DNA from: Nonomuraea sp. SYSU D8015
Lineage (GTDB): Bacteria > Actinomycetota > Actinomycetes > Streptosporangiales > Streptosporangiaceae
Direction of reading: 5' to 3'
Assembly: GCF_008065375.1 (NCBI RefSeq)
Contig: NZ_VJYI01000001.1
Location: 1,054,001 to 1,118,000 of the forward strand
Length of the DNA: 64,000 bases
The translations under genes were made by a program, and so were the position numbers. The notes under the pieces were generated by a model. It was not told the origin of the DNA, ran no database searches, and saw only the letters and a list, made by a program, of their open reading frames with translations. Below, one piece after another: positions 1 to 8,523 of this stretch. Numbering within the stretch: position 1 is the first letter of the stretch; every line of letters starts with the position of its first letter.

Positions 1-469
1 CGGCGAACCAGCGCTTGGCCGTGGCCTCCAGCAGCTGCGCCGTGCCCCCGTCGCGGACCAGCCGTGCCCGGTCCCGCCACGCCTGCGGCTCGCCGAACGT
101 GGCCGAGGAGCAGATCATCGCCAGCGACCGCACCCGGTCGGGGTGGCGGACCGCCAGGGTCGCGCCGATCGCGCCGCTGATGGAGACGCCCGCGTAGTGG
201 AAGCCGCCGAAGCCGTACGCGTCCGCCGCCTCCAGCACCATGCGCGCCAGTTCGTCGACGGTGAGCGCACCGGCCTGGCCTCCGTGACCGATCGATCCGG
301 CGGCGGGCGGAGGGGAGCCGCCGTGGCCGGGCAGGTCGAATCTGAGCACTCGGAAGGTCCGCGCGAGCGCGGCCAGCTGCGGCTCCCACAGGCGCAGGGA
401 GGTGCCGATCGACGGCCCGAGGATCAGCGGCTCCCCGCTCTCCGGGCCGTCAAGCCGGTGCTGCAACAT
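1..469 (-). CDS. pcaD: 3-oxoadipate enol-lactonase, 5' part (cut by window start)
   Basis: Alpha/beta-hydrolase that would open the lactone ring of 3-oxoadipate enol-lactone to give 3-oxoadipate. The visible N-terminal 156 residues begin MLQHRLDGPESGEPLIL, continue with the oxyanion-side stretch LGPSIGTSLRLWEPQ and then FDLPGHGGS. The nucleophile elbow reads GVSISGAIG, where the Ser lies in a G-x-S-x-S-G context. The ATG lies 2 bp after the pcaB stop, so it is the distal visible gene of the pca operon. In many actinomycetes this protein is fused to the decarboxylase PcaC (PcaL). The C-terminus lies outside the window, so a fusion cannot be judged. Confidence 0.85.
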   Translation of the reverse strand, partial: MLQHRLDGPESGEPLILGPSIGTSLRLWEPQLAALARTFRVLRFDLPGHGGSPPPAAGSIGHGGQAGALTVDELARMVLEAADAYGFGGFHYAGVSISGAIGATLAVRHPDRVRSLAMICSSATFGEPQAWRDRARLVRDGGTAQLLEATAKRWFA

Positions 470-471
470 CG

Positions 472-1755
472 TCACTCCTCCTCCAGTGCCCGGTCGACGA
501 GGACGCCGGCGGAGCCGGTCGATCCGGGCAGGGTTCCGGGCAGGGTCAGGTTGGCGCGCATGCGCTCGGGGTGTACGCGCAGGTCTTCGACCAGCTCGAC
601 GGCGTCGCGGGCGGCCCCGGCCACCAGGCGGAGCGCCTCGCGCAGCGGCTGCCACTCGGCGTGCCAGGCGCCGGAGGGGCGCTCGTCCTCGGCGGCGAGC
701 GAGCCGTACAGGACGGCGGCCAGCGCCGGCACCTGGCGGGCCGCGGCGGCGATCATCACGGACCTGACCGGATTGTGCTTGTGCGGCATGGACGAGGAAC
801 CGCCGCCGACGCCCTCGGACAGCTCGCCGATCTCGGTACGCGACAGCACGAGCACGTCGGCCGCCATCTTGCCCAGCGCCCCCGCCGCGAACGCCAGCGC
901 CCCGCCGAGATCGGCGACCGGTGTCCGCACCACGTGCCACGGGAGGATCGGCTCGGCGAGCCCGACCTCCCCGGCGAACCGGGCCACGAGCCGCAGCGCC
1001 ACGTCCTCACCCGGCCGGCCCACGTCCGGCCGACCGGCCCCGCCGGCAGCCCACGTCTCGGCACGCGCCTGCCCCTCGACGTCTTCGTCCGCCGGCGCGG
1101 TGTGAGCGCTTCCCGCCTGGACGGCGGCGCTGTCCGGTGGCTCGGGGTGGAAGGCCGCCAGGGTGCCGGCCGCGCCGCCGAGCTGCGCGGGGAGCGCCTC
1201 ACGCGCCGTGCGCAGCCGGGCCAGGGCGTCGGCGGCCAGCTTGCGCCACCCCGCCGCCTTGAGCCCGAACGTGGTCGGCACGGCCTGCTGCGTGAGCGTC
1301 CGCGCGGCCATCGGCGTGTCGCGGTGCTCGGCCGCCAGCCGGCCCAGCGCGGCCACCACCCGCTCGACGTCCCCCAGCACCGGTCCCAGCGCACGGTACG
1401 AGACCAGCATGAGCGCGGTGTCCACGATGTCCTGGCTGGTCGCGCCCCGATGGACGAAAGCCCCGAACGGCCCCGCGGCCGCGCGAAGATCCTCCACGAG
1501 CGGGATGACGGGGTTGCCGCCGGACCGCGCCCGGCGGACCAGCCCAGGCAGGTCGAACGCCCCGGCCCGCGCCGCGGCGGCCACCGCCTCGGCGGCCTCC
1601 GCCGGCGCCAGCCCGAGCGCCGCCTGCGCCCGGACCAGCGCGACCTCGGCGTCCAGCAGGGCACGCAGGACGGCGACGTCCCCGGTCTCCTCGGCCGCGC
1701 CCCGCATGGGGGACAACAGGCCCAGGTCCGCGGCGGGCGGGTCACCCGAAGTCAA
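472..1755 (-). CDS. pcaB: 3-carboxy-cis,cis-muconate cycloisomerase
   Basis: Cytoplasmic enzyme of the fumarase/argininosuccinate lyase superfamily that lactonises 3-carboxymuconate, the product of PcaGH. The 427-residue protein carries the superfamily signature GGSSSMPHKHNPV in its C-terminal half and an early LLSPMRG block typical of PcaB. The start used is TTG, which overlaps the end of pcaG by 14 bp. No better in-frame ATG precedes the conserved N-terminus. Length is close to actinobacterial PcaB (about 430-450). It sits between pcaG and pcaD, matching pathway order. Confidence 0.9.
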   Translation of the reverse strand: MTSGDPPAADLGLLSPMRGAAEETGDVAVLRALLDAEVALVRAQAALGLAPAEAAEAVAAAARAGAFDLPGLVRRARSGGNPVIPLVEDLRAAAGPFGAFVHRGATSQDIVDTALMLVSYRALGPVLGDVERVVAALGRLAAEHRDTPMAARTLTQQAVPTTFGLKAAGWRKLAADALARLRTAREALPAQLGGAAGTLAAFHPEPPDSAAVQAGSAHTAPADEDVEGQARAETWAAGGAGRPDVGRPGEDVALRLVARFAGEVGLAEPILPWHVVRTPVADLGGALAFAAGALGKMAADVLVLSRTEIGELSEGVGGGSSSMPHKHNPVRSVMIAAAARQVPALAAVLYGSLAAEDERPSGAWHAEWQPLREALRLVAGAARDAVELVEDLRVHPERMRANLTLPGTLPGSTGSAGVLVDRALEEE

Positions 1756-2266
1756 GGAAGACCGTCTCCTTCTCGCCCTGCAGGTGGATGTCGAACCGGT
1801 AGACGCCCTCGCGCTCCCGCGCCGCGACCAGCGTCTCCCTCCGGTGCGGCGGCAGCGCGTCGAGGAAGGCGTCGGGGCCGAAGTAGATGCGGGTGTACAG
1901 GTGGTGGAGCAGGCCGCGGGCGAACACGCACACGCTGATGTACCCGTTGCCCGGCATGAGCGTACGCAGCGCGTACCGGCCGTCGGCGTCGGTCGGCACC
2001 CGCCCGAACCCGGTGAAGTCGAGCCCGTGCCGCCCGATGACCGCCCCGGTCACCGGGTCGCGCCGCAGCGTCCCCGGCGCGCCCGACAGGTCGCCGGACG
2101 GGTCGGCCTGCCAGAACTCCAGCAGCGCGTCCGGCACCGGATCGCCCGCCCCGTCGTACACGTAACCGTGGACGGTGATCCCGCCTGCGGCCAGGTCTCC
2201 GCCGCCCGGGAACGGCAGCGCGTAGCCGTAGAAGGGGCCCACGGTCTGCGAAGGCGTCGGATTCAT
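1742..2266 (-). CDS. pcaG: protocatechuate 3,4-dioxygenase alpha subunit
   Basis: Non-catalytic partner subunit of the non-heme Fe(III) intradiol dioxygenase that cleaves protocatechuate to 3-carboxy-cis,cis-muconate. The 174-residue protein starts MNPTPSQTVGPFYGYALP, the classic intradiol dioxygenase N-terminus, and contains LEFWQADPSGDL. Its ATG overlaps the pcaH stop as ATGA, which implies translational coupling and equal subunit dosage. A longer reading frame upstream runs through pcaH in another frame and is not used. Confidence 0.93.
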   Translation of the reverse strand: MNPTPSQTVGPFYGYALPFPGGGDLAAGGITVHGYVYDGAGDPVPDALLEFWQADPSGDLSGAPGTLRRDPVTGAVIGRHGLDFTGFGRVPTDADGRYALRTLMPGNGYISVCVFARGLLHHLYTRIYFGPDAFLDALPPHRRETLVAAREREGVYRFDIHLQGEKETVFLDFG

Positions 2267-3015
2267 CGGCCCTCCTCCATCCAGGTCGCCGACGGGCCGT
2301 CCAGCACGATGTCCCACCGGTAGCCGAGCGACCACTCGGGCACGGACAGGTCGTGCTCGTAGGCGGCCACCAGTCGCTGCCTGGCCCGCTCGTCGGTCAC
2401 CGAGTTCAGCACGGGGTCGTACGGGAACAGCGGGTCGTTCGGGAAGTACATCTGCGTGACCAGTCGCTGCGTGAAAGCCGTGCCGAACACCGAGAAGTGG
2501 ATGTGCGCCGGCCGCCAGGCGTTGACGTGGTTGCGCCACGGGTAGGCGCCCGGCTTGATCGTGGTGAACGCGTAGCGGCCCTCGTCGTCGGTCAGGCAGC
2601 GGCCCACGCCGGTGAAGTTCGGGTCGAGCGGCGCCGGGTGGTCGTCGCGCTGGTGCAGGTAGCGGCCGGAGGCGTTGGCCTGCCAGATCTCCACCAGCTG
2701 CCCGCGCACCGGCCTCCCGGAGCGGTCGAGCACCCGCCCCTGCACGGTGATCCGCTCGCCCAGCGGCTCGCCGAGATGCTGCTTGGTCAGGTCCGCGTCG
2801 AGCGCGGTGACGTCGGTGACGCCGAAGACCGGGCCGGTCAGCTCGGCCGCCTCCGGGTCGTCCACCGCGATCAGCGGCTGCTTGGGGTGGCGCAGCGCGC
2901 TGCTGCGGTAGGGGGCGAAGTCGCGCCGCGGCTGGTCCGCCTCCTCGCCGTCGTGGGCCTTGTGCAGCTCGGCGATCTCGCGGTCGATGTCGGATTGGGT
3001 GAGGGGTGGGGTCAT
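2263..3015 (-). CDS. pcaH: protocatechuate 3,4-dioxygenase beta subunit
   Basis: Catalytic subunit of protocatechuate 3,4-dioxygenase. The 250-residue protein contains the iron-site stretch NAWRPAHIHFSVFG, whose two histidines are the family's iron ligands, with a ligand tyrosine expected in the preceding GAYPWRN segment. It also has the intradiol block GQLVEIWQANASGRY. The ATG at MTPPLTQSD is chosen because it directly follows pcaF by 5 bp and gives the usual family length; residues encoded further upstream lie inside pcaF. It is coupled to pcaG by a 4-bp overlap. Confidence 0.94.
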   Translation of the reverse strand: MTPPLTQSDIDREIAELHKAHDGEEADQPRRDFAPYRSSALRHPKQPLIAVDDPEAAELTGPVFGVTDVTALDADLTKQHLGEPLGERITVQGRVLDRSGRPVRGQLVEIWQANASGRYLHQRDDHPAPLDPNFTGVGRCLTDDEGRYAFTTIKPGAYPWRNHVNAWRPAHIHFSVFGTAFTQRLVTQMYFPNDPLFPYDPVLNSVTDERARQRLVAAYEHDLSVPEWSLGYRWDIVLDGPSATWMEEGR

Positions 3016-3020
3016 AGCGG

Positions 3021-4166
3021 CTACCTTTCCAGTACGACGGCCAGGCCCTGGCCGACGCCGATGCAGAGACAAGCCAGACCGGTGCCGGAGCCGGCCGCGG
3101 CCAGCCGGTGCGCCACGGTGCCGGTGATCCGGGCGCCGGACGCGCCGAGGGGGTGGCCGAGCGCGATCGCCCCGCCGTCCGGATTGACCAGGGCCGGATC
3201 GAGATCGGGCAGCTCGGCCAGGCAGCCGAGCACCTGGGCGGCGAAGGCCTCGTTCAGCTCGACCGTCGCCAGGTCGCCGAAGCCCTTGCCCGCCTTGGCC
3301 AGGGCCTTCCGCGCGGCCTCGACCGGGCCGAGGCCGAAGTAGCGGGGCTCGAGCGCGCTGGCGGCCCCGGCAACGATCCTGGCGAGGGGCTCGCGGCCGC
3401 GCAGCCCGGCCTCATCGGTGAGCAGCAGCGCAGCCGCGCCGTCGTTGAGCGGCGAGGAGTTGCCGGCGGTGACCGTGCCGCCCTTGCGGAAGACCGGCTT
3501 GAGCCGTCCCAGCGCCTCCAGCGAGGTGTCCTCGCGGATGCCCTCGTCCCTCGTCACGCCGGCGATGGGCACGATCTCGCGGTCGAACGACGCCTTGGCC
3601 GCCTTCTGGTGGCTGGCCAGCGCGTACGCGTCCTGCTCCTCCCGCGCGATGCCGTGCTTGTCGGCGATCAGCTCCGCGCCCTCGCCCAGCGGCACGGTGT
3701 GCTCGGCCGGCATCTTCGGGTTGACCAGCCGCCAGCCGAGCGTCGTGGAGACCAGCTCCTGCCCGCCGGCGGGGAAGGCCCGGTCCGGCTTGGGCAGCAC
3801 CCACGGGGCCCGGGTCATCGACTCCACGCCGCCGGCGATCACCGTGGACGCGTCGCCCAGCGCGATCATCCGGTACGCCTGGATGACGGCCTCCATGCCG
3901 GAGCCGCACAGCCGGTTCACGGTCGCGCCCGGGGTGGTGATCGGCAGACCGGCCAGCAGCGCGGCCATGCGGGCGACGTTGCGGTTCTCCTCGCCCGCGC
4001 CGTTGGCGTTGCCGAGGATCACCTCGTCGGGGGCCTCGACGCCGTTGCGCTCGGCGATCGCCGCGACGACGTGCGCGGCGAGGTCGTCGGGGCGGACGCC
4101 GGCCAGGGCCCCGCCGTGCCTCCCGAAGGGCGTGCGGACGGCGTCCACGACGTAGACGGTGTTCAT
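3021..4166 (-). CDS. pcaF: 3-oxoadipyl-CoA thiolase
   Basis: Thiolase that splits 3-oxoadipyl-CoA into succinyl-CoA and acetyl-CoA, the last step of the beta-ketoadipate pathway. The 381-residue protein has the acyl-accepting cysteine in [10 protein letters not shown] (Cys87), the NEAFAAQ block, the histidine motif [16 protein letters not shown] and the second catalytic cysteine in CLCIGVGQG. The start [15 protein letters not shown] overlaps the pcaJ stop as ATGA. Other acetyl-CoA acyltransferases look similar, but the operon context fixes the assignment to PcaF. Confidence 0.93.
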   Translation of the reverse strand: MNTVYVVDAVRTPFGRHGGALAGVRPDDLAAHVVAAIAERNGVEAPDEVILGNANGAGEENRNVARMAALLAGLPITTPGATVNRLCGSGMEAVIQAYRMIALGDASTVIAGGVESMTRAPWVLPKPDRAFPAGGQELVSTTLGWRLVNPKMPAEHTVPLGEGAELIADKHGIAREEQDAYALASHQKAAKASFDREIVPIAGVTRDEGIREDTSLEALGRLKPVFRKGGTVTAGNSSPLNDGAAALLLTDEAGLRGREPLARIVAGAASALEPRYFGLGPVEAARKALAKAGKGFGDLATVELNEAFAAQVLGCLAELPDLDPALVNPDGGAIALGHPLGASGARITGTVAHRLAAAGSGTGLACLCIGVGQGLAVVLER

Positions 4167-4792
4167 GCGAGCACCTCGGCTTCCGTACGTTCGCGCAGCT
4201 CCGCCACGCTCACCCCCGGCGCGGTCTCCACCAGGCGCAACCCGTCCTCGGTGACGTCGAGCACGCCGAGGTCGGTGATGATCCGGTGTACGCACGCCTT
4301 GCCGGTGAGCGGCAGCGAGCACTCCTTGACGATTTTCGGTGACCCGTCCTTGGCGGTGTGGTCCATGATCACGATGACCTTCCCGGCGCCGTGCACGAGG
4401 TCCATCGCCCCGCCCATGCCCTTGACCAGCTTCCCGGGAACCATCCAGTTAGCCAGGTCGCCGGCGGCCGACACCTGCATCGCGCCCAGCACGGCCACGT
4501 CGATGTGACCGCCGCGGATCATGCCGAACGACAGCGACGAGTCGAAGAACGCCGCCCCGTCCCGCACGGTCACCGTCTCCTTGCCCGCGTTGATCAGGTC
4601 GGGGTCGACCTCGTCCTCGGCGGGGTAGGGGCCGACGCCGAGGATGCCGTTCTCGGAGTGCAGGATCACGTCCACGTCGCCGGGCAGGAAGGATGGGATG
4701 CGGGTGGGCAGCCCGATGCCCAGGTTGACGTAGTCGCCATCGCGCAGCTCGGCCGCCGCGCGGGCCACCATCTCGTCACGCGTCCAGCTCAT
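4163..4792 (-). CDS. pcaJ: 3-oxoadipate CoA-transferase beta subunit
   Basis: Beta subunit of the succinyl-CoA:3-oxoadipate CoA-transferase that activates 3-oxoadipate for thiolysis. The 209-residue protein carries the catalytic glutamate motif HSENGILG and the glycine-rich loop [11 protein letters not shown]. It overlaps pcaI upstream and pcaF downstream by 4 bp each, forming a tightly coupled I-J-F block. Acetoacetate CoA-transferase (AtoA/ScoB) is the closest alternative, disfavoured by the pca neighbours. Confidence 0.92.
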   Translation of the reverse strand: MSWTRDEMVARAAAELRDGDYVNLGIGLPTRIPSFLPGDVDVILHSENGILGVGPYPAEDEVDPDLINAGKETVTVRDGAAFFDSSLSFGMIRGGHIDVAVLGAMQVSAAGDLANWMVPGKLVKGMGGAMDLVHGAGKVIVIMDHTAKDGSPKIVKECSLPLTGKACVHRIITDLGVLDVTEDGLRLVETAPGVSVAELRERTEAEVLA

Positions 4793-5541
4793 GAGCGCGT
4801 TGTCCTCTTCTCGATGCCCTTGTCGGCGGCCTGCTCGGGGGTCAGCGCCAGAACGCGCTGGACGAAGACGCCGGGCAGGTGGACCTCGTCCGGGTCCAGC
4901 TCGGTCAGCTCCTCGACCTCGGCGATCGTGATGCGCCCGGCCATCGCGGCCAGGGGGTTGAAGTTGCGCGCGGCCTTGCTGAAGACCAGGTTGCCGTGCC
5001 GGTCGCCCTTCGCCGCCCGGACCAGCGCGAAGTCGGTCCTGATGCTGTGCTCCAGGACGTACTGCCGGCCGTCGAACTCGCGCACCTCCTTCGGCGGCGA
5101 GGCGACCGCGATCGAGCCGTCGGGGTTGTGGCGCAGCGGCAGACCGCCGTCGGCCACCGGCGTCCCGACCCCGGCGGGGGTGTAGAAGGCGGGGATGCCC
5201 GCCCCTCCCGCGCGCAGCCGCTCGGCCAGGCTGCCCTGCGGGGTCAGCTCCACCTCCAGCTCGCCGCCGAGGTACTGCCGGGCGAACTCCTTGTTCTCGC
5301 CGATGTACGAGGCCGTCACACGGGCGATGCGCCCGGCGGCCAGCAGGACGCCGAGGCCGCCTCCGTCGACGCCGCAGTTGTTCGACACGACGGCCAGGCC
5401 GGTGACCCCGGTGTTGTAGAGGGCCTGGATCAGCACATTGGGGATGCCGCTGAGGCCGAAGCCGCCGACCGCGAACGACGCGCCGTCATGCACGCCGGCC
5501 AGCGCCTCTTCGGCGGTCGCGACCACCTTGTCTCTCCGCAC
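4789..5541 (-). CDS. pcaI: 3-oxoadipate CoA-transferase alpha subunit
   Basis: Alpha subunit partner of PcaJ. The 250-residue protein has the CoA-binding glycine motif [13 protein letters not shown] near residue 25 and the conserved [11 protein letters not shown] block. It is the first gene of the seven-gene minus-strand pca operon. Its start lies 117 bp from the divergent IclR-type regulator, with the probable operator in that gap. Confidence 0.92.
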   Translation of the reverse strand: MRRDKVVATAEEALAGVHDGASFAVGGFGLSGIPNVLIQALYNTGVTGLAVVSNNCGVDGGGLGVLLAAGRIARVTASYIGENKEFARQYLGGELEVELTPQGSLAERLRAGGAGIPAFYTPAGVGTPVADGGLPLRHNPDGSIAVASPPKEVREFDGRQYVLEHSIRTDFALVRAAKGDRHGNLVFSKAARNFNPLAAMAGRITIAEVEELTELDPDEVHLPGVFVQRVLALTPEQAADKGIEKRTTRS

Positions 5542-5562
5542 GACGCTCCATTCACCAGGAGT

Positions 5563-5577
5563 GTTCGCATAGTGAAC
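5563..5577. promoter_or_regulatory. probable PcaR/IclR operator in the pcaI-regulator gap
   Basis: The 15-bp element GTTCGCATAGTGAAC is an imperfect dyad with GTTC/GAAC ends. It resembles, from memory, the 15-bp PcaR boxes of Pseudomonas. The inner ATAGTG (5569-5574) also pairs with CACTAT at 5585-5590, giving overlapping dyads. It lies between the divergent pcaI and IclR-type genes, where it could control both promoters. Binding is inferred from position and symmetry. Confidence 0.55.
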
Positions 5578-5658
5578 TTTTGTCCACTATTGTGTGGTCG
5601 AGTATCTGTAATGAGAGGCGCTCCTGTCAAAGGACCACAGGCCGATCGAGGAGTGTTG

Positions 5659-7161
5659 ATGGAAGCGGCCGGAACCCTGGAACGCGGCCTGGCCGTGCTG
5701 CGCGAGCTGACCCGCGACCCCGGGCGGCGCATGGGCGCCACCGACCTGGTCCGCGCGACCGGCCTGGCCAGGTCCACGGTGGACCGCGTGCTGGCCACGT
5801 TCGCCCACCTCGGCTACGTCCGGCTGGAGGATCGGCACGTGCGGCCGGCGCCGCGGCTGATGGAGCTGGGGGAGGCGTACCTCGCCTGCGGCGGCCTGCG
5901 TGACGTGCTGTCCCCGCCGGCCGAGCGGCTGGCCGAGGACCTGGACGAGTCGGTGTCGCTGGCCGTGCGGGACGGCGACGGGGTGCGCTTCATCGCCCAG
6001 TTCACCCGCCGGCGCACCATGTCCGTGGCCTTCCGGGTCGGCGACCTGCTGCCGGCCGACCGGTGCGCGGCCGGTCTCGCGCTGCTCGACCCGCCGGCGT
6101 CCGCGGCCCTGGACGACCAGCTCATCGAGCCGGGCCTGGTGGCGGTCGCGGTGCCCGTACGCGGCCCCGGCGGCGACCCCGTGTGCGCGGTCAGCGTGGT
6201 CAGCCACACCAGCAGGCACACCGCCGCCGGCCTGCGCGAGCACGCCCTGCCCCGGCTGCGCGAGACCGTCGCGCAAATGGAGGCGGCGCTGGCCCGGCCG
6301 GCCCCGGAGCCGGGGCGGGACGTCGCCACCGAGGACCTCTCACGCGCCGCCAAGAAGGAACTCGGCCCCGGCTACCTGCAGTCGCTGGCCCGCGGCCTGG
6401 CCGTGATGGTGGCGCTCGGCGCCGCGCCCGGGGGCTCGACCCTCGCCGACGCCGCCAGGGCCACCGGGCAGCCGCGGGCCACCGTGCGGCGCGCGATCCA
6501 GACCCTCGAACGGCTCGGCTACGCGGCCGCCGAGGGCACCCGCTTCGTCCTGCTGCCCAAGGTCCTGGAGCTCGGGTACGCCCACCTGTCCGGCCGTGCC
6601 TTCCGCGCCGTCGTGCAGCCGCACCTGGCGGACCTGGTGGCCCGCGTCCACGAGTCGGCCTCGGTCGCCGTGCTGTCCGGCGACGACATCGTGTACCTGG
6701 CCCGCGTCCCGACCCGGCGCATCATGAGCGTGGACATCACGGTCGGCACCCGCTTCCCCGCGTACGCGACCTCGATGGGGCGCGTGCTCCTGGCCTCCCT
6801 GCCAGAGGAGCGGCTGGACGCCATCACCCCCAAGCCGCTGTCCCGCCACACCATCGCCACCACCGCCGAGCTGAAGGCCGCCGTCCGCCAGGCCGCCGCG
6901 GACGGCTACGCCCTGGTCGACCAGGAGCTGGAGGAGGGCGTACGATCGCTCGCCGTCCCCATCCGCGACCGCGCCGGGCGGGTGGTCGCCGCCGTCAACG
7001 TCGCCACCCACGCCAGCCGCGCCACCCCCGCTGAACTGGTGCGCGACGTCCTGCCCGCACTCCGGGAGACCGCGGCCCGCATGGAGGCGGACCTCGCGTA
7101 CGTCCACGGCCCGGCCTGGAACGGCGCCCTCCCCGAAACCCCCCGCCTCGGCCTCACATGA
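5659..7161 (+). CDS. pcaR: tandem-fused IclR-family regulator of the pca operon
   Basis: Transcription factor of 500 residues made of two complete IclR units. Unit 1 (about 1-215) has a winged HTH (LVRATGLARSTVDRVLATF) and an effector domain with the RRTMSVAFRVGDLLPA block. Unit 2 (about 238-500) repeats the plan, with HTH around DAARATGQPRATVRRAIQ and effector stretch IVYLARVPTRRIMSVDI, typical of PcaR/PobR proteins. Normal IclR proteins are about 260 residues. The ATG is chosen for the GAGGAG ribosome site at 5648-5653; the open frame extends far upstream only as antisense of pcaI. The ligand is probably protocatechuate or 3-oxoadipate (inference from divergence with pcaI). Confidence 0.88.
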   Translation: MEAAGTLERGLAVLRELTRDPGRRMGATDLVRATGLARSTVDRVLATFAHLGYVRLEDRHVRPAPRLMELGEAYLACGGLRDVLSPPAERLAEDLDESVSLAVRDGDGVRFIAQFTRRRTMSVAFRVGDLLPADRCAAGLALLDPPASAALDDQLIEPGLVAVAVPVRGPGGDPVCAVSVVSHTSRHTAAGLREHALPRLRETVAQMEAALARPAPEPGRDVATEDLSRAAKKELGPGYLQSLARGLAVMVALGAAPGGSTLADAARATGQPRATVRRAIQTLERLGYAAAEGTRFVLLPKVLELGYAHLSGRAFRAVVQPHLADLVARVHESASVAVLSGDDIVYLARVPTRRIMSVDITVGTRFPAYATSMGRVLLASLPEERLDAITPKPLSRHTIATTAELKAAVRQAAADGYALVDQELEEGVRSLAVPIRDRAGRVVAAVNVATHASRATPAELVRDVLPALRETAARMEADLAYVHGPAWNGALPETPRLGLT

Positions 7162-7304
7162 TCGAGAGAGGCTGGAAGCATTCATCAGCCGGGTGGGCGA
7201 CGCGCGGACGGGCAGGCTCACGACAACGGCATGGCCGGCCTGCACATACCGATTCCTGACGAGGGCGGCCCGGCGTCCGAAGCCGGTCCCGCTCCGATCC
7301 GGGG

Positions 7305-7339
7305 GAGCGCGGCCGCGGGTAGCTCCCGTGGCCGCGCTC
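7305..7339. terminator. strong bidirectional hairpin between pcaR-like gene and spo0M-like gene
   Basis: Arms at 7305-7319 and 7325-7339 form a 15-bp stem (GAGCGCGGCCGCGGG against CCCGTGGCCGCGCTC, one G-T pair) around loop TAGCT. It lies between two convergent genes, 8 bp beyond the stop of the minus-strand gene, and lacks a clear T-run, as is common in actinomycetes. Confidence 0.75.
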
Positions 7340-7347
7340 AGGCCGGG

Positions 7348-8316
7348 TTACCAGTCGCCGCCCTCGTCTCCACCCTCGAAGAACTCCTCGGCGACCTCTT
7401 CGACGATTTCGCCCGCCACGAGGCCGCCTGCCACGCCCAAAGCGCCCGCGGCGGCCACCGCGCCCAGGCCGCCGCCGTGGCGCTCGTGGTCGTGGCCGCC
7501 GTAATGGCCGCCGTAATGGCCGCCGTGGTCGAACGAGGAGCCGTGGCCGTACTGGGAGAGGCTGGACAGCCAGCGGCCGATCTCGCCCGCCCAGTCGGTA
7601 CGCATCGCGTCCTCGTGACTGACCGTGAAGTGGCCGATGGCGTCGCTGGAGGAGTAGCGGCCGGTGCGCTTGTCGGCCTCCAGCACCACCGTCAGCCCGG
7701 CCGGGGTGGCCACGAACGTGACCTCGACCTCGCCCACGACCCCGCGCTGCTGTGCCGGCGGGTGGAACTCGATCTCCTGGTAGAACGGCAGCTCCTGGTC
7801 CACCCCGTACAGGCGGCCGGCCTCCAGGTCGGCGGACCTGAACCGGAAGCCGAGGTCCAGGAACGCCTCCAGGATCCTCAGCTGCGACGGCAGCGGCTCG
7901 ACCGCGACCATGTCGAGGTCGCCCTTGTCGACGGCCTTGGCGATGGCCAGCTCGGTGCGCACTCCCACCGCCATGCCGGTCAGCGGCTGGCCGCCGATCT
8001 CGCTGATCGGCGCCTCCCACGGCACCGGGATCGTGAAGGGGATCACGCGGTCCTCGCCCTTGCGCAGCGTGAACGGCCCGGAGACCTGGAAGCGGGAGAA
8101 CTCGCTCATCCCGGCGCTCTCCCCGTCGCCGTGCTCGATCTCCACCCGGGCCACCAAGCCGAGGGTGATGTGCTCGATCTCGGCGTCGAAGTCGCCGCCC
8201 TTGAGCCGTACCTCGCCCTCCAGCGTGCCTCCCGGCCGGGTGCGCGGCGTGGACAGGACGGTGTCCACCGAGGGCGCGCCTACACCGAAAGCACCCAGCA
8301 TCCGTTTGAAGACCAC
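7348..8316 (-). CDS. Spo0M-like (SpoOM family) arrestin-fold protein with Gly/His-rich tail
   Basis: Protein of 322 residues whose first about 240 residues match the sporulation-control protein Spo0M family (VGAPSVDTVLSTPRTRPGGTLEGEVRLKGG split over the N-terminal arrestin-like sheet, then ELPFYQEIEFHPP). The C-terminal part adds a low-complexity segment HGSSFDHGGHYGGHYGGHDH and then a hydrophobic glycine/alanine-rich stretch followed by an acidic tail. The GTG start is preceded by GGGAGAG at good spacing. Family members modulate sporulation in Bacillus; the role in actinomycetes is not settled. It is transcribed divergently from the next gene. Confidence 0.8.
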   Translation of the reverse strand: MVFKRMLGAFGVGAPSVDTVLSTPRTRPGGTLEGEVRLKGGDFDAEIEHITLGLVARVEIEHGDGESAGMSEFSRFQVSGPFTLRKGEDRVIPFTIPVPWEAPISEIGGQPLTGMAVGVRTELAIAKAVDKGDLDMVAVEPLPSQLRILEAFLDLGFRFRSADLEAGRLYGVDQELPFYQEIEFHPPAQQRGVVGEVEVTFVATPAGLTVVLEADKRTGRYSSSDAIGHFTVSHEDAMRTDWAGEIGRWLSSLSQYGHGSSFDHGGHYGGHYGGHDHERHGGGLGAVAAAGALGVAGGLVAGEIVEEVAEEFFEGGDEGGDW

Positions 8317-8523
8317 GGCTTTGCTCTCCCTGTCGAAGTTCGGTTGTGAAGATCGGTTGGTTGCCGCCGACCTCAACGATCAACCGTAGTGCGGGAGTTC
8401 CGCCGATACCGGGAAAGGCGCGGGTCCCGAGTACATCCCCGCCTGTGACGGTCCTAGAAAGATCGCCTGAAAAGTCGTGTAAAGGGCACCTGCCAGAACG
8501 GCTGATCGGCTAGGAATCTGGTC

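Noticed and set aside
4879..5658. Long in-frame extension upstream of the IclR-type regulator
   Set aside because: It is antisense to pcaI, has no family match, and a good ribosome site with ATG exists at 5659.
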